A stretch of 38,642 bases of DNA, taken from assembly GCA_041485845.1 (NCBI GenBank), contig JBGPKH010000007.1, positions 1-38,642 on the forward strand, in the 5' to 3' direction. This DNA is from OMOG01 sp041485845 (GTDB lineage Bacteria > Acidobacteriota > Terriglobia > Bryobacterales > Bryobacteraceae). The notes beneath the pieces were generated by a model, which worked only from the letters and a program-made list of their open reading frames with translations, was not told where the DNA came from and ran no database searches. The position numbers were made by a program, and so were the translations under genes. The number at the start of each line of letters is the position of its first letter. Positions within the stretch are counted from its first letter, which is position 1. This document shows positions 31,229-38,642 of the stretch, piece after piece.

Positions 31229-32227
31229 ATGTCTTTTTCGAGGGGAGTTACGGTAGTAGTTCCGGTCTACAACAGCGCGACCAGCCTGGAGAAGCTGCTT
31301 GCGAGGCTGGACGTCGTGCTGAAAGACCTGGGCTTTGCGCGAGAAGTAATCCTGGTCAACGACGGCAGCCGCGACGGCTCCTGGGAGAAGGTCCAAAGCC
31401 TGTGCCGGCAATATGCCTTCGTACAGGGCATCAACATGATGCGGAATTACGGCCAGCACAATGCGTTGTTGTGCGGTATCCGGCTGGCGCGCTACGATCT
31501 GATCGTCACCATTGACGACGACCTGCAGCATCCGCCGGAAGAGATCCCCAAACTGCTGGCCGAGCTGGAAAAGGGCTACGACGTGGTCTACGGCACGCCG
31601 GAAGCGGAGCACCACGGGTTTCTGCGGGACGTGGCTTCCAACGTGACCAAGATGGCGCTGCAGAATGCGATGGGCGCGGACACAGCGCGCCGCGTGAGCG
31701 CATTCCGCGTGTTCCGAACGCAACTGCGCGACGCGTTCGGCACGTATCAGGGGTCGTTCGTGTCGATCGATGTGTTACTCACGTGGGGCAGTACGCGCTT
31801 CTCCTCGGCGCCGGTGAAGCACGTGGAGCGGCCGTACGGAGCTTCCAACTATACCTTGCGGAAGCTCATCATCCACGCGTTGAACATGATGACCGGGTTC
31901 AGCGTGCTCCCGCTGCAACTGGCCAGCCTGGTGGGGTTCGCGATGACGTTTTTGGGGCTGGTGGTGCTGGGGTACGTGATCACGCGGTACGCCATCCACG
32001 GGGGAAGGGTGCCGGGCTTCTCGTTCCTGGCTTCGCTGATTTCGATCTTCTCCGGCGCGCAGATGTTCGCCATGGGCATCATGGGAGAGTACCTGGCGCG
32101 CATGCATTTCCGGAGTCAGGAACGTCCGACCTATGCGGTGCGGGAACACGTGACGGCGAAGGCAAACGCGGAGGCGCCCGATACGCCTGTCACCTTATAT
32201 AACCTCGCTGGACCGACATCCCGGTAA
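31229..32227 (+). CDS. ArnC/GtrB-like polyprenyl-phosphate glycosyltransferase
   Basis: A 332-residue GT2 enzyme: VTVVVPVYNSATSLEKLL, EVILVNDGSRDGSWE, the metal-binding region TIDDDLQHPPEEIPKLL, YGTPEAEHHGFLRD, RPYGASNYTLRKLI, then two C-terminal membrane segments (about 237-262 and 272-298) ending GEYLARMHFRSQERPTY. This is the classic layout of ArnC, GtrB and related undecaprenyl-phosphate sugar transferases. I place the start at 31229 because the family similarity begins at once; the long upstream extension lacks protein character. It is monocistronic, divergent from gmhA and convergent with the beta-propeller gene. The donor may be one of the unusual NDP-sugars made in this locus. Confidence 0.8.
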   Translation: MSFSRGVTVVVPVYNSATSLEKLLARLDVVLKDLGFAREVILVNDGSRDGSWEKVQSLCRQYAFVQGINMMRNYGQHNALLCGIRLARYDLIVTIDDDLQHPPEEIPKLLAELEKGYDVVYGTPEAEHHGFLRDVASNVTKMALQNAMGADTARRVSAFRVFRTQLRDAFGTYQGSFVSIDVLLTWGSTRFSSAPVKHVERPYGASNYTLRKLIIHALNMMTGFSVLPLQLASLVGFAMTFLGLVVLGYVITRYAIHGGRVPGFSFLASLISIFSGAQMFAMGIMGEYLARMHFRSQERPTYAVREHVTAKANAEAPDTPVTLYNLAGPTSR

Positions 32228-32452
32228 CTCCCAGGGCCGGCCCGCGGTACACGCCGGCAATCCAGCCGACTGCCTTGAACGAGCGGAACATCTGAATGAC
32301 GCAGACCGGCAGCAGCGGGTTGGGGCTGGGCTCTGTGGCATGGGCCACGGAGGTCTGCCGGCGCCCCCAGGAAGACGACGCTCCGGGAGATTCCGCCGTT
32401 CACTATCAGGATCGCTTTGTGTTCGCGAAACAGGCAGCCAGATGAAGGTCCC
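32228..32452. other. Convergent spacer with a possible coding relic
   Basis: Between the converging GT2 and beta-propeller genes there is no full gene. On the minus strand one frame, ending with a TGA at about 32198-32200, reads NPLLPVCVIQMFRSFKAVG-IAGVYRG and looks more protein-like than its surroundings. It has no start and overlaps the GT2 3' end, so it may be the remains of a gene once following the beta-propeller gene. Confidence 0.25.
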
Positions 32453-34894
32453 CTATTTGTTCCCGAACAGCATCGGCCGCGGCGCCACGATATCCTCGAC
32501 GGCCTTCGGATCGCCTTCGGCCGGCCCGTGCCAGACGCTGCTCCCGAAGGTGGTGATGTAGATCCGGGAGGGGTCCACAGGGTCGGGTATGACCCGGTGC
32601 CCGTCCTTGAAGTTGTATCCGCGGATGCGGCTCCAGCTCTTTCCCCGGTCGGTGGAGCGCCACGCCGAAGACTCGAACCCGGTGGCGTAGACGATCTCGG
32701 GATGGCGCGGGTCCACGGTCACATCGTAGATCCGCCGGCTGCCGTCGAGGACATTGCTCCACTGACGTCCGCCGTCGGTCGAGAGGAAGACTCCGCCCTG
32801 TTGCGCGAACACTCCGTTGGCATAGAGCTTGTATCGCCCCCAAGCGGACAGATAAAGCCGCTCGGGATCCTGCGGATCGGGCGTGATACTCACCGGGCCG
32901 TTCAGGCCCTCGGGCAAGGGGACGAGTTCCCAGGTCTCCGCGCCGTTGCGGGAGCGGTAGAGACGCCCATCGCGATCATTCCCGTAGGTACCGTCCTGCG
33001 AGCGGCGGATCGTGACCACGTAGAGCGTGCCATTGCGGTCCATGGCCATCCGCCAGGTGAGCGGCTCCCCGCCGGCCAACCCGCGGTTCTTCGCGTTCCA
33101 GGTCTGGCCGCCATCGGCCGACTTGAAGACGCCGTGTCCGAATCCCGTCACGTAAAGCACGCGGGCCTGGGGGTCGCTTTTCGGGTCGAGCAGGATGTGC
33201 GTTGCGGCCATCTCCGGCAGACCGCGGCTGGAAATACTCCAGGTCGTGCCGCCATCGAGAGACACGAGGACGCCGCCCCGCATGTTGACAGTGGCGCGGG
33301 GGTTGACGAACATGCGTATGCGCGGCAGGTCGTGCGTCCCGCTCATGGCGGCCCACATCTTGCCCCGCACCGCGGGGTCGAATGCCACCCAATAGGTGGT
33401 ATTCTGCCAGGCGTGCGGGACTCCGTTGACCGTGGCGGTCATCCAGCTTTGGCCGCCATCCAAGCTGCGGAAGAGCCCGATATCCGTGTAGCTGATAAAA
33501 ACGCGTTTCGGGTCAAACGGATCGAAGTGAATCCCGTAACAGGTAGTTACGTCGAGACCGGTGGTGGTGTATCCATTGGCGGCGCCCTGCGAATAGACCG
33601 CTTCCCAGGAGTTACCGCCGTCGGTGCTGCGCATGATCCTTCCGAGGTCGGAGGTGTAAACCAGGTCGGGATTATCGGCGCCCACGGCCATATTGAGCGG
33701 CTGATCGCCGAAGTCCGGCCCGAAGCGATCGCTCATCCAGGAGTCGTGCATATTGCCGGCGGTTGTTCCCGATTCGAGGCGGACCACCTTCCAGTTCACG
33801 CCGCCATCGGTGGTCCTGGCGACGCCGAAGTAAGGCGATCGGCCGCCGCGAGGATACCAATGATAGAACGACACGTAGACGACCTCGGGGTGATGTAAGC
33901 TGGTGGCAATTGCCGAAAACTCCGGGTAGGTTCCCTTCTCTACGAGTTCCAACAGACCTTCATTCAGTGACCGCCACGTGAAACCGCCGTCCTCACTGCC
34001 CAGGATGCCGCCGCCTTTCTGGACGCCGTCCCGGATGACGAAGTCATTGGCAGTGTACACCACTGACTTTCCTCCAACGGCGGGCGCGCCAAAGGCGGAA
34101 CCGTAAAACCAACTGGAGCCTTGTATTTTCAGGTTGCCGCTGAACTTTGCCCCGTCCCATACCGCGGCGGTGTTCCCGCCGATGAAATAGAGGGTGCGAT
34201 GTCCACGCGGTGAGTGCGGATCGACATAGATGGTCCGCGCGTTGACTCCCTTCGACAGGACTGTCCAGCGCTTTCCGGCATCCAGCGAGACCCGCAACTC
34301 GTCGGGCATGACCGCATAGAGCGTGTCCGCATCCTGCGGGTCCACGGCGAAAGCCGTCATGGCTTGCTGGAACCCCCTTACGGTCTGGAGGCCGGCTTCC
34401 GCTTCGTCGTCCAGGTACCAGAGTGCGGTGACGGTGGATGGTTCCGGATAGACCAGGCTCCACGTATGGCCGCGATCGTCGCTGCGAAAGAGGCCGGCGG
34501 CGTTGGCCAGGGCATAGACGCGCTCGGGGCGCTTGGGGTCGAAGGCGATCCGGCACGTGAAGCGCAGGTTGAATTGACGCCACGTGCGGCCTCCGTTTTC
34601 GGAGACGAAGCACTGCGTCATGTCGGTCGTGGCGAAGACGAGATTCGGATCGTGCGGGCTGATCGAGGGGTGGTAGAAAGTGCCGCCTCCACCCGGTCCG
34701 ACGATGTTCCAAGCATCGAGGCGCCGCGGCTTTTCCACGCCGTGCAGGCGCCGGATGGGCAGCTCCTTAAGGGCTTGCGGCGGTGCGGGGGGCCGCTGCG
34801 AGAAGATCGCCTTGGCCGTGACGCCGGCAAGGAAAGTCAGCAGACAGATGGCGCTCACCACGCCGCAGAGATAGAACGCGGCCCGCGCAGTCAT
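32453..34894 (-). CDS. Membrane-anchored Asp-box (BNR/sortilin-like) beta-propeller protein
   Basis: An 813-residue protein with an N-terminal hydrophobic anchor (about residues 5-30, AAFYLCGVVSAICLL) and an extracytoplasmic body carrying about twelve Asp-box motifs of the S-x-DxGxxW type, for example SENGGRTW, SDDRGHTW, SEDGGFTW, STDGGNSW, SLDGGTTW, SADGGQTW and STDRGKSW. Such repeats build one or two beta-propellers seen in glycosidases and sortilin-like receptors. I see no obvious hydrolase catalytic signature. The ATG at 34894 overlaps the stop of the ATP-grasp/phosphatase gene as ATGA, so it is translated with it; a TTG six codons upstream is less likely. The operon context suggests it binds or processes the exported polysaccharide, by inference. 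Confidence 0.75.
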   Translation of the reverse strand: MTARAAFYLCGVVSAICLLTFLAGVTAKAIFSQRPPAPPQALKELPIRRLHGVEKPRRLDAWNIVGPGGGGTFYHPSISPHDPNLVFATTDMTQCFVSENGGRTWRQFNLRFTCRIAFDPKRPERVYALANAAGLFRSDDRGHTWSLVYPEPSTVTALWYLDDEAEAGLQTVRGFQQAMTAFAVDPQDADTLYAVMPDELRVSLDAGKRWTVLSKGVNARTIYVDPHSPRGHRTLYFIGGNTAAVWDGAKFSGNLKIQGSSWFYGSAFGAPAVGGKSVVYTANDFVIRDGVQKGGGILGSEDGGFTWRSLNEGLLELVEKGTYPEFSAIATSLHHPEVVYVSFYHWYPRGGRSPYFGVARTTDGGVNWKVVRLESGTTAGNMHDSWMSDRFGPDFGDQPLNMAVGADNPDLVYTSDLGRIMRSTDGGNSWEAVYSQGAANGYTTTGLDVTTCYGIHFDPFDPKRVFISYTDIGLFRSLDGGQSWMTATVNGVPHAWQNTTYWVAFDPAVRGKMWAAMSGTHDLPRIRMFVNPRATVNMRGGVLVSLDGGTTWSISSRGLPEMAATHILLDPKSDPQARVLYVTGFGHGVFKSADGGQTWNAKNRGLAGGEPLTWRMAMDRNGTLYVVTIRRSQDGTYGNDRDGRLYRSRNGAETWELVPLPEGLNGPVSITPDPQDPERLYLSAWGRYKLYANGVFAQQGGVFLSTDGGRQWSNVLDGSRRIYDVTVDPRHPEIVYATGFESSAWRSTDRGKSWSRIRGYNFKDGHRVIPDPVDPSRIYITTFGSSVWHGPAEGDPKAVEDIVAPRPMLFGNK

Positions 34895-36567
34895 GCCGCC
34901 CACACTCCGCAAACAATCCGCTGGATGCGTTCATAGCACTTCAGAAACTCGTCAACCGCGGAGCCATAAGGGTCGGCGATCTCGAGGCTGCGCTGCGGAT
35001 CGAGCGCCCCCAGGTAATGTACCTTCCCGCGAATGCCGGTGAACAGCGCATCCAGTTCGTCTACATTCTTGCGGTCGAAAACCAGGATCAGGTCCGCGGC
35101 CGCGGCGTCGTCCTGGGTCATGACGTTCGACCGGTGCGTCGAAAGATCGATGCCGAAGCGGCGAGCCGCCTCGATGGCCGCATCCGGCGAGCAGCGCCCT
35201 TCCTTGGGAAAGCAGCCCGAGGAGGAGCAGGTGATGTCCGGGCGCCGCTTTTCGCGCAGCACGGCCGCGGCAAAGGGACTGCGGCAAATATTGCCATGGC
35301 AGGCGAAGACAATGCGCCTGGCGGCGCGCGCCGCCCGGAGCGTCTGGCGGCAACGCAGTTTGCGCGCCAGGCCGATCCGTTTGGCGGCCGTGAACAGCTT
35401 TCGTCCGAAAAAGCCGCGGAGGTCGGCGATGGCCGGCCGCGGATCGTCCCAGACAAGCGTGTCGCTGCGCTCGCGCAGCAGCGCGGCATTGACGATCTCG
35501 CCCGCTACTTTGCGCCAGGGGCGGCCCATCACGTCGGGGTCGTTGCGGTTGGCCCGCAAATTTGCCAGCATCCATTGCAGATCGGAGCTCCAGTGCCGGG
35601 CGTAGAGGTTGATGCGATATTGCTGGGGGAAGTCCGTGCGGCCGCGGCAGAGCATCTCGTAGAGGTATCGCGGAAAATCCAGCCCGGCGGCCAGGGACAA
35701 CGGCAACGATCCCCAGAAGCGGGCATTGACTTCGATCAGGACCCAGGTTTGGGTCTCGACGTTGTATTTGAATTCCACCATGGCCACGCCGGTATAGCGC
35801 ACCGCCTTCATCAAACGGCGCGTGGCATTCAGCATGCCGGCGTGCAGGGGGACACTCTTGCGATAGGAGCTCCCGCCTCCCATGAGAGGCTCGTGGACCC
35901 GCTCGTGCTGGAACGCGGTCAGCATTTCTCCATCCTGGCACAGCACCTCGACTCCGATACCGATGCCCGGAAAGTTCTGCTGCACCAGGATGTCGCCGCC
36001 GCGCAGCATGGCGCCGGCGCAGGCCTCCAGATCTTGCGCGCGGCGCACCTTCTGCACCGCCTGCCGCGCCAGCGGAGTGGTGACCGAGGCGGAGCGCTTC
36101 GGTTTGAGCACGATGGGGAAGCCGAATCGATCCGCCGCGGCGCGCACGTCGTCGAAAGTACGGGCGCCGGCCTGCGCCGGCAGCGGCACGCCAAGATCGC
36201 GCGCCAGAACATAAGTCTCTTCCTTGCTCGAGAACGTGCGGTACACGTCATCCGGCAAAAGGTAGACGCGATCGGCGCACTCCAATTCGTTGCGGTGCAG
36301 TTGCAGGGGCAGGATGGCGCCGTCGGTACACGGCAGGATCAGCTCGAACCGATGCTCGCGGCACAAATGGTTGAACGCGTCGAGCCAGGTGCGGGTGTCC
36401 GAGCGGTAGGGCGGCAGCGCGTGCACTCGCCGCACGTAGCGCGATCGGAGCGCCGCCGAATTCCAGGGGCACCAGGCGACATGCACCTCCAGGCCCGCTC
36501 TTCCGAGCGACCGGATGACGGAGAGAAAGGCGCGCGTGTCCTCCCCCAGGACGAGAACCCGCGTCAC
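34891..36567 (-). CDS. ATP-grasp ligase fused to low-molecular-weight tyrosine phosphatase
   Basis: About 558 residues. The N-terminal 400 form an ATP-grasp protein of the carbamoyl-phosphate-synthase-like type: FGFPIVLKPKRSASVTTPL (ATP-binding lysine), VQQNFPGIGIGVEVLCQDG, and VAMVEFKYNVETQTWVLIEVNARFWGSLPLS with the metal-binding Glu and Asn. After a basic linker, the last 140 residues are a low-molecular-weight protein tyrosine phosphatase with the CX5R loop FACHGNICRSPFA (Cys about 423, Arg about 429) and the general acid in ADPYG (Asp about 532). Wzb-type phosphatases of this family control capsule tyrosine kinases. The start is GTG at 36567, whose GTGA overlaps the deacetylase stop and has a purine-rich GGGGTGGAG just upstream; GTG at 36576 is an alternative. 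The function of the fusion is unknown. Confidence 0.75.
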   Translation of the reverse strand: MTRVLVLGEDTRAFLSVIRSLGRAGLEVHVAWCPWNSAALRSRYVRRVHALPPYRSDTRTWLDAFNHLCREHRFELILPCTDGAILPLQLHRNELECADRVYLLPDDVYRTFSSKEETYVLARDLGVPLPAQAGARTFDDVRAAADRFGFPIVLKPKRSASVTTPLARQAVQKVRRAQDLEACAGAMLRGGDILVQQNFPGIGIGVEVLCQDGEMLTAFQHERVHEPLMGGGSSYRKSVPLHAGMLNATRRLMKAVRYTGVAMVEFKYNVETQTWVLIEVNARFWGSLPLSLAAGLDFPRYLYEMLCRGRTDFPQQYRINLYARHWSSDLQWMLANLRANRNDPDVMGRPWRKVAGEIVNAALLRERSDTLVWDDPRPAIADLRGFFGRKLFTAAKRIGLARKLRCRQTLRAARAARRIVFACHGNICRSPFAAAVLREKRRPDITCSSSGCFPKEGRCSPDAAIEAARRFGIDLSTHRSNVMTQDDAAAADLILVFDRKNVDELDALFTGIRGKVHYLGALDPQRSLEIADPYGSAVDEFLKCYERIQRIVCGVWAA

Positions 36568-37586
36568 CAGCTCCACCCCAGGGTAGCGGCCAGGAGGGTG
36601 GTGAAGCGGACCATGGCGAACGACATGGTGCTCTCCACGCCGGTCCTTTTGATATCGAAAGGGCGCAGGCCGTTTCCCCGGTTGACACCGCCGTAAAACG
36701 AAAAAGCCACCTGGTATCGGGTTTGGCGAAGGGCGCGCTCGGTGCTGTCATTGAAGGAGTGCAAGGCGCCGACCGGAATGGCGAGCGACTTCAGGCGGGT
36801 GTTCAAATGCCGTTCGAGCAGCTCCCGGGACTTGCTCAACTCCTCGATCTGGCCCTCTTCGCTCAATTTCGAGAGAATGCGGTGCGAGTGCGTGTGGGAC
36901 CCGATATCCATTCCGTTGTCCAGCATCTCGCGAGCCTGTTCCCAGTTCAGGAACAGCGGCGGATCGGCGCACTCCAGTCGCGCCACTCCGCATTCGCGTT
37001 CCAGCATTTCCAGGAACCGCTCGGTATCCCGAACGCCGGGCGACTTGTAAAAGCGGAGCACTTGCCGGATGCTTTCTTCGAGCGATGTCTCATCGAGCGG
37101 GAAGTCGCGGCTCTCGGGATAGTCCAGGTAAAGAGTGCGGTTCCGCGAGCGCCGCAGCAGGTGAGCGATCTGGTCCCACCAGGGCACTCTCGAAGTATCG
37201 ATATACGAGGTCGGCAGAAAGAAAACGGCCGGGAGCCCGAGCGTCCGCAGGATCGGAAAGGCGTTTTGATAATTGTCGATGTACCCGTCATCGAACGTGA
37301 TCATGGTGCGGAAGCCCGCCACGGGTTTGCCGGCGCCGACCAGTTCCAGCAATTCCGGCAAGCCGGTGACATGAAAGTGGGACTTGAAGTAAGAGACCTG
37401 CTCGTAGAACTGGTCGGGACTGGCCGAGATCACGCCGCGGTCGAAGGGACAATCGCGAGGATCCAGCACCCGGTGATAGTTCAGCACCAGGAGCGAATCG
37501 GTGAAGGGTACGCTTTCCAGGAGCCGCAGGACGCCGGCACGATGCAGCAAATTAGCGATGAGTTCACGTTTACCGCGGCCAAACAT
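36564..37586 (-). CDS. Polysaccharide deacetylase (NodB homology domain)
   Basis: The 340-residue protein has LLVLNYHRVLD, the first NodB motif MITFDDGYIDNYQNAFPIL (Asp99, Asp100), a long insert, and the second motif DIGSHTHSHRILSKLS (His231 and His235 as metal ligands). Carbohydrate esterase family 4 enzymes use these residues to remove N- or O-acetyl groups from sugars. No classical signal peptide is evident, so it may act in the cytoplasm or at the membrane. It is first in a minus-strand operon with the ATP-grasp/phosphatase fusion and the beta-propeller protein, coupled by start/stop overlaps. A deacetylase would fit with the acetylated amino sugar predicted from the WecE/WecD homologues, though its real target is unknown. 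Confidence 0.85.
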   Translation of the reverse strand: MFGRGKRELIANLLHRAGVLRLLESVPFTDSLLVLNYHRVLDPRDCPFDRGVISASPDQFYEQVSYFKSHFHVTGLPELLELVGAGKPVAGFRTMITFDDGYIDNYQNAFPILRTLGLPAVFFLPTSYIDTSRVPWWDQIAHLLRRSRNRTLYLDYPESRDFPLDETSLEESIRQVLRFYKSPGVRDTERFLEMLERECGVARLECADPPLFLNWEQAREMLDNGMDIGSHTHSHRILSKLSEEGQIEELSKSRELLERHLNTRLKSLAIPVGALHSFNDSTERALRQTRYQVAFSFYGGVNRGNGLRPFDIKRTGVESTMSFAMVRFTTLLAATLGWSW

Positions 37587-37656
37587 GCGTAACGATACCC
37601 CGGCACCCTTGCCACAGGCTGTTAGTATAGTATCGTAACCATTTGAATCGCGCGTA
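37587..37656. promoter_or_regulatory. Short divergent promoter region
   Basis: Seventy bases separate two divergent starts (37586 minus, 37657 plus). An AT-rich patch at 37620-37635 reads TATAGT on the plus strand and TATACT on the minus strand, so one sequence could serve as -10 box in both directions. TTGCCA at 37609-37614 is a possible plus-strand -35 but spaced too closely for the best -10. Shared control of both genes is plausible. Confidence 0.3.
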
Positions 37657-38642
37657 ATGGCCCTTCCCCGTCATGCAGAATTATGGTTGCCGGGATATAT
37701 TCGCAGCCGCTTGCAGAATTGGACTTCGCCGGGTCCCAGCCGGGTTTGGGTAGCCATCGCCGACCACTGGGAACCCTACTGGCTGCGGCCCAGCGACGAC
37801 GTCGCGGGCGAACGGGTGGCCGTCTGGTCGAAGCACTGGCCGCCGATCGCCGCCCGGCACGCCGATTCCGCCGGCAAGCCGCCGTGCTACACCTTCTACT
37901 ACCCGCAGGAAGAGTACCACGCACCCTTTCTCGACGCGCTCGCGGACATGACCCGCCAGGGCATCGCCGACGTGGACGTGCACATCCACCACGATGGCGA
38001 GGGCCAGCAGAATTTCATCGACCGCATGAGCGGCTTCATCGAAACGCTCTTCACCCGCCATGGGCTTTTGCGGAAACACAACGGCCGCACGGTCTTCGGA
38101 TTCATCCACGGCAACTGGGCGCTGGACAATTCGCGGCCCGATGGCCGATGGTGCGGCCTGAATAACGAGATCACGCTGCTGCGCGACTTAGGTTGCTACG
38201 CGGATTTTACGATGCCCTCGAGTAACTCGCCCACGCAATCGCGCACTGTGAATACCATCTACTGGGCCACCGACGACCCTCTACGCCCGCGGTCGTTCGA
38301 CAGCGGCGTTCCCGTCCGGCCGGGGGCATTGGGGGCCGGCGACCTTCTCATGATTCCCGGCCCGCTGGGCCTGCGGTGGACGGAGCGACTGGTACCGCGC
38401 ATGGAGAATGGGGAGATCGCACACCAGGATCTTCCGACGGCGTATCGCATCCAGCGCTGGCTGGACGTCGCTCCGCGCATCGGCCGCAATATCTTCATCA
38501 AGCTTTACACCCACGGCGCCCAGGAGCGGAACGCGAAGGCGTTGTTGGTGGATGGCGGGCTGGATCGGCTGTTCGAACTGCTGCCGCAGGAATGCCGGAA
38601 GCGCGGGCATGAGCTGCACTACGTGTCGACCTGGGAGATGCG
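37657..38642 (+). CDS. Partial gene: conserved protein, possibly a TIM-barrel deacetylase-like enzyme
   Basis: From an ATG at 37657 the frame stays open for 328 codons to the window edge, so the 3' end is missing. The product is soluble, with no signal peptide, and has protein-like composition throughout: SRVWVAIADHWEPYW, the His-rich segment ADVDVHIHHDGEG, TVFGFIHGNWALDNSRPDG, WCGLNNEITLLRDLGCYADF, TMPSSNSPTQ and NIFIKLYTHGA. The spaced His/Asp residues and the final KLYTHGA element suggest a metal-dependent barrel of the glycoside hydrolase/deacetylase type, which I have seen only as uncharacterised proteins in exopolysaccharide loci. It is divergent from a NodB-type deacetylase, which fits a shared role. 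Function not established. Confidence 0.65.
   Translation, partial: MALPRHAELWLPGYIRSRLQNWTSPGPSRVWVAIADHWEPYWLRPSDDVAGERVAVWSKHWPPIAARHADSAGKPPCYTFYYPQEEYHAPFLDALADMTRQGIADVDVHIHHDGEGQQNFIDRMSGFIETLFTRHGLLRKHNGRTVFGFIHGNWALDNSRPDGRWCGLNNEITLLRDLGCYADFTMPSSNSPTQSRTVNTIYWATDDPLRPRSFDSGVPVRPGALGAGDLLMIPGPLGLRWTERLVPRMENGEIAHQDLPTAYRIQRWLDVAPRIGRNIFIKLYTHGAQERNAKALLVDGGLDRLFELLPQECRKRGHELHYVSTWEM

Noticed and set aside
32417..33898. 493-codon plus-strand ORF opposite the beta-propeller gene
   Set aside because: Regular repeats come from the Asp-box codons of the opposite strand; no independent evidence.
1..38642. CRISPR arrays, tRNA or rRNA genes, transposases, phage genes
   Set aside because: I saw no regularly spaced repeats with unique spacers, no tRNA-like arms, and no transposase, integrase or phage-type proteins.

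Overview
This window is a GC-rich bacterial chromosomal segment almost entirely given over to surface polysaccharide and glycoconjugate biosynthesis. No ribosomal or other phylogenetic marker is present, so the host is an inference only. Gene style, dispersed REP-like palindromes and the polysaccharide gene repertoire would fit an Acidobacteriota (Solibacter/Bryobacter-like) soil bacterium.

Layout. (1) 1-1710: a degraded ParE-type toxin with an intact antitoxin on the minus strand, then about 1.1 kb of mostly non-coding, repeat-bearing DNA. (2) 1711-6818, plus strand: a tightly packed operon of a transaldolase-like aldolase, a WecE-type sugar aminotransferase, a FkbM methyltransferase, a GT-C-type membrane glycosyltransferase and a WecD-like acetyltransferase. 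WecE and WecD homologues together point to dTDP-4-acetamido-4,6-dideoxygalactose (dTDP-Fuc4NAc). (3) 6820-14727: GT2 polyprenyl-phosphate glycosyltransferases, a methyltransferase and large multi-pass membrane proteins in alternating orientation, resembling repeated GtrA/GtrB/GtrC-like modules. (4) 14779-23363, plus strand: the most distinctive block. It is one apparent operon of nine genes: SDR epimerase; a domain-swapped HldE-like nucleotidyltransferase/PfkB kinase fusion; HAD phosphatase; APH-like kinase; two-subunit transketolase; methyltransferase; zinc dehydrogenase; and a second SDR with an altered active site. It looks like a self-contained pathway for an unusual, probably heptose-like or two-carbon-extended, activated sugar. 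(5) 23464-25750: GT2, GtrA flippase and a zinc-ribbon C-methyltransferase-like protein. (6) 30815-25745, minus strand: GmhA-like isomerase, GmhB-like phosphatase, a Gfo/Idh/MocA-SDR fusion and two methyltransferases. (7) 31229-32227: ArnC/GtrB-like GT2. (8) 37586-32453, minus strand: polysaccharide deacetylase, an ATP-grasp/low-molecular-weight tyrosine phosphatase fusion and a membrane-anchored Asp-box beta-propeller protein, with start/stop overlaps throughout. (9) 37657-end: a divergent gene cut by the window edge.

Working model. Regions 2, 4 and 6 make and decorate activated sugars. The GT2 enzymes load sugars onto polyprenyl phosphate, GtrA proteins flip them, and the GT-C-like proteins transfer them outside the membrane. 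Regions 8-9 probably modify or sense the finished polymer. Several genes carry short tandem duplications or REP-like insertions, so the locus appears to be actively rearranging.
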